A stretch of 64,000 bases of DNA, taken from the NCBI GenBank assembly GCA_036346225.1, contig JARFIW010000831.1, positions 1,798,001-1,862,000 on the forward strand. Reading direction: 5' to 3'. A program made the translations under genes and the position numbers. This document shows, piece after piece, positions 58,288 to 64,000 of the stretch. This stretch comes from Platerodrilus igneus (taxonomy: Eukaryota; Arthropoda; Insecta; Coleoptera; Lycidae). Numbering within the stretch: the stretch's first letter is position 1; every line of letters begins with the position of its first letter. The notes under the pieces were generated by a model, which was given only the letters and a program-made list of their open reading frames with translations, was not told the DNA's origin and did no database searches.

Positions 58288-58290
<3 letters not shown>
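57728..58290. other. Unrecognised flank with a short Lys/Arg-rich frame
   Basis: The frame 57883-58080 (65 residues, starting MGWVTKKVKETLKKAILF) is very basic, with many KK and TKKK runs. It could be chance in A-rich sequence. No family recognised. Confidence 0.3.

Positions 58291-58335
<45 letters not shown>
58291..58335. repeat. (TA)n microsatellite
   Basis: Uninterrupted TA tract immediately left of GCTATGATACCGCC. Confidence 0.97.
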
Positions 58336-58337
<2 letters not shown>

Positions 58338-59570
58338 TATGATACCGCCGCACGCTGATGTGATTAACGTTCAGTTTCCTGCTGAACGCTACCGCTTTGT
58401 GTCTCTAAATAACCTCAACTTTATATTTTAAATATAACTCTTTTTATATGTCTCGACTAGCTCAGTTTAATCCACATAGAGTGCACGACGATACGATAGC
58501 AAACAAATTTTAACCCCCTTTTCTCTAGCACCTTCCTATTTGAATGATGTAAACGAAACAAACCAAAATTTGTATAATGACCAAGAATATATACACTTTA
58601 CAGTTTAATAACTTTAATAATTTGTTGCTATTTATAAATTAACCCCTAAATCAAAAGTAATAATATCAATCTGATTGTGCCCAAATTATAACTCCCTTAA
58701 AGCCAGCAAAAATAACACTGTAAACTACTGGAAGTACCTTTGAACGTTCAAACGACCTTCTTTCTCTCTAGGTAAATTTTTAAAAGATCTTTGATGACAC
58801 TTTACAAAATAACTTCATTATATGTAAAAATGTAAGTGTTAAAAAGAAAATAAAACCTTATGTTAATAAAAAATATTCTTATTTCTGACCTGCGTTTTTC
58901 TTGCTTGTTTCCAATTCTTCTGCCTCTGCATGTAATTGATCAGCACCCCTGGATTGTTTTCAATTAAGCTCTCTTGTCTGTTGGGTAGTACAGCTCGCTC
59001 AGTCTAACTCTTTAGTTGATTGATTTCTCCTTTCCACACTCAGATGCTTATTTAGAAGGTTGTTTATATCGTTACTTAGAGTGGTTATTTAAATTCGTTT
59101 CTTTAGAGTAATTACTTAAAGTAGTTCAATAGCGTGGATACATAGATTTACTTAGAATTCGTTATTTAAAGTAGTTCACCAGAGTAGTTAATCAGATTTA
59201 CTTAGAGTCGTTCATTAGAGTAGTTCACCAGAGTAGTTAATCAGATTAGTTCGCCAGAGCTCTAAATTATTAAATATTAAAATTAGGTTTAATTAATAAT
59301 TCTAACTAATTTTTTTCAAAGTTACCGGCAACTTCTCTCGTATATATTGGCACTAGAATTAGTCTTTTAAAATTTTTCTATCACAACTTTTTCATTAATT
59401 AAAGTTAGTTGTGATTTATATACAGTGCGCTCGATATTAGCTTTTTGCATAATTGTCGAGTTACTTCCATTTTATGATGAAATTGTTTAGATTTCTAAAC
59501 TTTAGTGATATTTACATGTAGCCTACGACCGTTATGACTCAATATACCCCTAAATTACCCTAATATCATA

Positions 59571-59572
<2 letters not shown>
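58336..59572. mobile_element. Possible TA-bordered element with 9-bp inverted ends
   Basis: Begins GCTATGATACC right after a (TA)n tract and ends TATCATAGC just before another, so the ends are perfect 9-bp inverted repeats. The left end also resembles the complement of the 3' terminus of the 1.9-kb repeat (GCTGTGGTACGGCC). It has no coding frame. It may be a nonautonomous element or a rearranged relative of the 1.9-kb repeat. The 9-bp match could be chance. Confidence 0.35.
59120..59262 (+). repeat. 49-bp tandem repeat
   Basis: GTAGTTCACCAGAGTAGTTA occurs at 59171 and again at 59220. A weaker unit lies upstream (AGTAGTTCAATAGCG near 59118). Confidence 0.75.
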
Positions 59573-59602
<30 letters not shown>

Positions 59603-59659
59603 CATATATATATATACACATATATATATACATATATATATACACATATATATATATAC

Positions 59660-59697
<38 letters not shown>
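59573..59697. repeat. (TA)n/(CATA)n low-complexity tract
   Basis: TA repeats interspersed with CA and TACA, ending at the solo LTR. Confidence 0.95.
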
Positions 59698-59698
<1 letters not shown>

Positions 59699-61658
59699 AT
59701 AGCCTTTTTACTTATTATGGGATTTTATTTTACGAGATTTTCCAGTAAGCGAATAGAGCCCACGGCAAGTTCTGTTGGAAAATGGCCCAAAGTTGTGGAA
59801 ATCTCAAAGGCAAAGCGGCTAGTCGAACTATATGCTCTGGGTGGAACATGAGCTGTGGGTCGGGGTTGGATTGCGACCAAAAATATGAAGAATAAGGCGC
59901 CACCGTATTTTTCTATACAGAGAAGACCTTACTCAAGTCCCTTGTACAAGGCAAATGCGGAAACCTTTATTCTTTAACCGCTATACATTTTATTAAAGAC
60001 AACATAATCCCTAAAGTTCTTACCTTATGGCTCGACTTTGACCTTAGTACCTCCCTGCTTCACCTGTGAACAGATTAAACAAAGAATAGCACTGTTTGTG
60101 CGTTTATACTCCAAATTTTTAAAATCCAATTCGAATCATCTTTCATTCATTCTAATTAAAAAGAATAGCCTTGTTCAAAAATAAAAATCTATTCCTCTTG
60201 TATTCAATTAACGTGCTTTTTTACAAAATATCCTTTCATTTATTATATATTTTTGATTAAATTAATTTGTGAAAATTATTTACAAAGGCACTGCATATAA
60301 TCAGTACCGTTCAAGTTAAATGTGGTTATGTCTGTAAGAAATATCTGGCCAAGTTTTATTAACAAATTGATTAAGCATAAAGTTGCTTTCTAAACTGTTA
60401 CTTACTGATAACAAAAATGTTGGTTTGGGCAGATCTACCATAACCTCACAATAAATAATTCCAAGTAGTTATTAATGAAATAGTAAACATAGAAGTTTAA
60501 TTTCTAATTTTTCTTAAATAGAAGAATTTACTTTCTCTATCACATAATGACATCTTTCGTAGTTTCAGTGAATTAATAAAAGATTTAGAAATGTAAAATT
60601 TACAGATTCCTATTGCTTAATATTGAAAAATATATTTATAGTCTGCCCTTGACCTATTTTGAAGTTTAAATAACTTGATTAAACAAAAAATTATCTAACT
60701 GCTACGTCCATAGTGCAGCTAACATACGAAAACAAATTTCTACATACCAGATGTCCGTCTGACAGAAAAATACCTGCTAGGCGTCTTGCGGTTGCATTAA
60801 AATAAAAAAATCTCCAATCCAGAACAAATAATTTTGCTGCTTACTGAAGCTCCAAACTACTCGGCATCCATTTTAAGTAATTAAATCTCGCCAGATCCAC
60901 ACTTGAACAAAGCGTAAAATCCTATATTTTCTTCTTGTGCATATAATTAAAACTACGTTAAAACAGGCTTCTGTTAACTATAGGTTGTATGTTTTTTCCA
61001 AGCTAAACGTTATTTCCAATTTTCACATTATTACCAAGCTGCATGTTAATTAAAGTTGCTTTACGTATAAATTAAAACTACGAATATTATCAAACGTTAC
61101 ATGTTAATTTAAAGTTGCATGTTAGTTTAAAGTTGCACTGCAAATCTTTACTTAATATGGTTACAGAATCAAATTTTACTTACTGTTACCACGGCCCTTC
61201 AACCAAAAAAATTTCACGTCATCTACGAGCTGTTCTAGCAAGTGGACAATACAAAAGTGCTTTTCGAAGATGACATTCTCTCCTAAAACAACTTAAATCG
61301 TACGTGCTTCCAACACGAAAAAACTGCAAAAACCATTGTCCTCGGATTCAAGGAACAATTCGACTTGCTTTCACCACAGCTGTATTGGAAGTGTCTAGGT
61401 CAAGCGCGTTACCGCTCGGCAACAGGATTATCTTACAATTTCTTAACAGATGGAGCTCTAGGAATGATACTAAATGAAAAGTTTATTTTGTCACCGTATA
61501 AATTAAATTTTAATTTGAATTGAATGCTAATATTTTATTGGGCAATAGGTAATATTTATTTAGTGGATTGTGTAGCATTATTATGCATTATATTGTTTAT
61601 TATTAAATAAATAGATTAATTATATGAACACATCTAGATAGGAAATAAAATCGTTACA
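59698..61658 (-). mobile_element. Solo LTR of the same Gypsy family, diverged
   Basis: Minus-strand copy of the LTR at 27877 and 33324. Its complement starts TGTAACGATTTTATTTCC (at 61658) and ends AAAAAGGCTATA (at 59698). Landmarks in between include the GCTAGTCGAACTATATGCTC and CCCTTGTACAAGGC complements and a kept splice-donor-like GTAAGAAC. It is about 1.96 kb and clearly older than the full element. It sits between a TA tract and the start of repeat copy B, so it probably inserted into that TA tract. No internal region remains. Confidence 0.88.
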
Positions 61659-62384
61659 ATATATTGACGTGATAAGGGTTCATTGAAAACCAAATCCTAC
61701 AAATAAACTCCACGAAAATATAAAAGAATCCTAAAAAAAACGGAAATTTTCGTAAATTCATGATTATACCCTGTACAACACAAGCGTACTTTTATTTATT
61801 GAGGTACAAGTGGAAAATCAAATTTCCCGTGTATAGATAATTACCCTGTATGATATAAGAATATTATAAATAAATAGCAAGCAACGTAAGTTGAATATGT
61901 AAAAATAATTAATTGTAAGATACCGTAAAACGCATTCAATACCAACGCAAATCGATCGTTTTAAGATAAACACGAAAGCAAATATTTTCTATAAAATACA
62001 ACCCCTTTTGCATTAAAAGGCAATTAAAGTTTAAATTAATAACCCTGTGGATTAACAGAAATTTATATTAAATAAAGAATTTTCTAGAATTCTAGGAATT
62101 TAAAGATATGAGTCATCAGTATTTAAAACTACGTGAATATCTAATTAATAAATAAACGTTTGTTCCAAGAAGCGGCCGCAACTGAAAAACAAAATCCAAG
62201 AAATATCCGATAACATTGATCGCTTTTGCGTTAGTCTGCAACGCCACAAGAATGGTATATATGTTGAACAAGGACAAACAGCACGCGTCACGAATAGGTG
62301 AACAAGATTACGAGGTAATTACGCCGCGATTATAGACGCTAATGAATTTTTCTGCGAACCTTACATCATAATGTTCCATGCACA

Positions 62385-62429
62385 TTCTAGTAGGTTCTAG
62401 AAAATAGATAATTTGTATACATATAAAAG
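62385..62429 (+). promoter_or_regulatory. Heat-shock-element-like array plus TATA box inside repeat copy B
   Basis: TTCTAGTAGGTTCTAGAA contains an intact TTCnnGAA pair and a degraded one in register. ATATAAAAG follows 18 bases later. Compare 8681-8722. Confidence 0.5.
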
Positions 62430-63314
62430 CATTTATTAAAAAAAAGGGGATTCATTTATTAGATTCATAAAGTCGTTCGCGAAATGTTATTTTGATGGAA
62501 GTCGCGAGCTGTTACTTGGCGAAGCTGATATTTGAAGTATGCAGTAAGCATACGGCAATCTAATAATTACGTTGGTACAATGTATATAGAAGTGATGTTT
62601 TACTTGCAAATTACATAAAGAAAAAATGGAATTTATTATTTACAATAAAGAGGGAAGATTCTTCAAAATAACGTTATTTTAAAACATTTTATTAAATAAT
62701 CGAAAGGAAGATTTAACCAAAAATGTACTTTGGTAATTTTAAATATGGAAAATCTTGTATGTGTATTTGGACATCAATTTAAAATCAAAAGATATTTAAT
62801 TACAAGGAACGTTTTTGTGGATTCTGCAAGTTTTACTTTTAGATTTATTTTTAACTAATATTGGGTTATTTATATTTAGTTTAAGATAGTCCTAATGATT
62901 TTTTTTTGTAAGAGATTTTTACCAGGAAAATTTGTGATCGGAGTTCGAAACACTCTGACCTTTTAATACATCATCTGGCAAGGATGTTTGGCCAAACAAA
63001 CCTTACAAGCGTGGCGATAAACATAACCAGGGAAACCATCCATATGAAAGGAATTTAGTTCTGTAAATTTAAAATAAGGTAAAGAACAATTTGTTTATAA
63101 TAAGTGCTTCTTAGAAATTATTTTATGTTTGAAAGAAATGATGTTGTAAATGCTTTTGTATGAGAGAAAATGTTTCATACTGTATAAATGCTTTCTGATA
63201 TTGCTGTGTTTTATTTTATTTTCAAGAATTCGTCAATTCCGTTGAGCTATAGCAGGGCAAAGTTAAAAAGGAAGCTAAGTGAACAATTTCAAGTTTTACA
63301 AATTGCTGTATCTG

Positions 63315-63520
63315 TATCACAGCACTCTTTTAGAAGCGCATCACAACGCGGGCCTTACCACATCACTCTTTTAGAGACGCTCCAATGCGAGGCCATTTTC
63401 ATATCACTCTTTCAGCGACGCTCCAACGCGTACTTTACCACAGCACACTTTCAGCGGCGCCACAACGAGCGGCGTTGTCACATCACTCTTTTAATGGCGT
63501 CCAACGTGAAGCCCTTTTTA
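63315..63520 (+). repeat. ~40-bp GC-rich minisatellite, five units
   Basis: Units of 39-42 bp on the theme CACATCACTCTTTYAG, CGACGCTCCAACGCG, then a CCTTA-like spacer. Much more GC-rich than the surrounding DNA. Confidence 0.85.
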
Positions 63521-63525
63521 CAGCA

Positions 63526-63530
<5 letters not shown>

Positions 63531-63564
<34 letters not shown>
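63531..63564. repeat. (TA)n microsatellite between two repeat copies
   Basis: TA tract joining the end of copy B to the start of copy C. Confidence 0.97.
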
Positions 63565-63567
<3 letters not shown>

Positions 63568-64000
63568 ATGCGATAAAAAGGTCACGAGAGTCATTGAAAC
63601 CCAAATTCTATAAATAAAACCCACCCTAAGAGAAGGAAACGAGAAAAATGGAAATCTCCCAATTTTTAATGTCGGTACCCTGTATAAGATAAGCGCATTT
63701 TTTTGCCATTAAAAGAAGTCCTTATTAATTATGTGATTAACTTTCCCGTATGTAGATATAAAAGAGGTCGCATGAACTTTTAAAGCATATTCCCGAGTGC
63801 GCAAATAATTTTTCAATACTTAAAAAAACGAGTTTTCATTCCAAATACAAAGCCATTAAATTTCATTCTGTAAATAATTAATTGTTGAGAGATGTCAAAC
63901 AACGAGTTTTTATTACTAAGATATAAAATACATAGCTATTGCAGTTATCAACGAAGCCCTCATTAATTAAAATACTAAATGAATTGTCTGTGTATAAAGA
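63565..64000 (+). mobile_element. 1.9-kb (TA)n-bordered repeat, copy C (5' end, cut by window edge)
   Basis: Starts TTGATGCGATAAAAAGGTC and matches the first ~430 bases of copies A and B (for example CATTGAAACCCAAATTCTA and TACCCTGTATAAGATAAGC). It is head-to-tail with copy B and continues past the window. Confidence 0.8.

Larger units (their letters stand above)
61664..63526 (+). mobile_element. 1.9-kb (TA)n-bordered repeat, copy B (complete)
   Basis: Starts TTGACGTGATAAGGG and ends TACAGCAA. It aligns with copy A throughout, for example GAAGCGGCCG, AAGATTTAACC and CTGACCTTTTAATA. Its length is ~1.86 kb because of small deletions, while the minisatellite is expanded to five units. The heat-shock-like array and TATA box are conserved (62385-62429). 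It is followed by (TA)n and directly by copy C in the same orientation. No coding frame: the 113-codon frame near 63188 is just minisatellite read-through. Confidence 0.8.

Noticed and set aside
63315..63520. Regular ~40-bp units as a CRISPR array
   Set aside because: There are no unique spacers; the whole unit is repeated. The setting is eukaryotic transposon DNA.

Overview
The window looks like intergenic, transposon-dominated chromosomal DNA from an arthropod, most likely an insect. It is AT-rich with many long (TA)n tracts. Nearly everything recognisable is mobile-element sequence of families common in insects: Ty3/Gypsy and BEL/Pao LTR elements, Jockey-type and RTE-like LINEs, Tc1/mariner relatives, a PIF/Harbinger-type MITE, a tRNA-headed SINE and a Polinton/Maverick derivative. 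No intact host gene was found. The only host-protein sequence is a damaged, 5'-truncated, intronless protein disulfide isomerase copy at about 46.08-46.75 kb. I cannot name the species.

Layout. 0-10.3 kb: the 3' end of a 1.9-kb (TA)n-bordered repeat, a LINE-derived composite (a ~340-bp module carrying a SINE, fused to LINE 3' sequence), more LINE debris, then a full 1.9-kb repeat (7836-9796). 10.5 kb: a tRNA-like locus. 11.2-14.5 kb: a decayed Jockey-type LINE on the minus strand. 14.95-15.8 kb: a mariner relic. 16975-19518: a Tc1/mariner element with ~500-bp terminal inverted repeats and a DD41D transposase. 19589-20048: a Harbinger-like MITE. 21.4-26.1 kb: minus-strand LINE composite, two SINEs and a nearly full LINE. 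26.5-37.3 kb: a plus-strand LINE split by a recent Gypsy element (27877-35120, near-identical 1.8-kb LTRs) and by a 392-bp solo LTR. 37.3-38.5 kb: another composite. 39.6-45.2 kb: a minus-strand LINE split by a DD34D mariner, itself split by a 1.6-kb insertion.

46-49 kb holds the PDI pseudogene and local tandem repeats. 49012-52782 is a 3.77-kb element with 1.07-kb terminal inverted repeats, AG...CT ends and a 6-bp target duplication, which fits an internally deleted Polinton/Maverick. 54538-57722 is a BEL/Pao element that lost its reverse transcriptase and integrase. 58.3-64 kb is (TA)n-rich, with a 1.96-kb solo LTR of the same Gypsy family and two head-to-tail copies of the 1.9-kb repeat.

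No operon or pathway is present. Relationships between features are mostly nesting: who inserted into whom, read from split frames and target duplications. The most unusual items are the Polinton derivative, the (TA)n-bordered repeat carrying a heat-shock-element-like motif just upstream of a TATA box in both promoter-bearing copies, and the composite repeat with a fixed SINE site and a shared LINE junction. All calls come from reading by eye; no database search was run.
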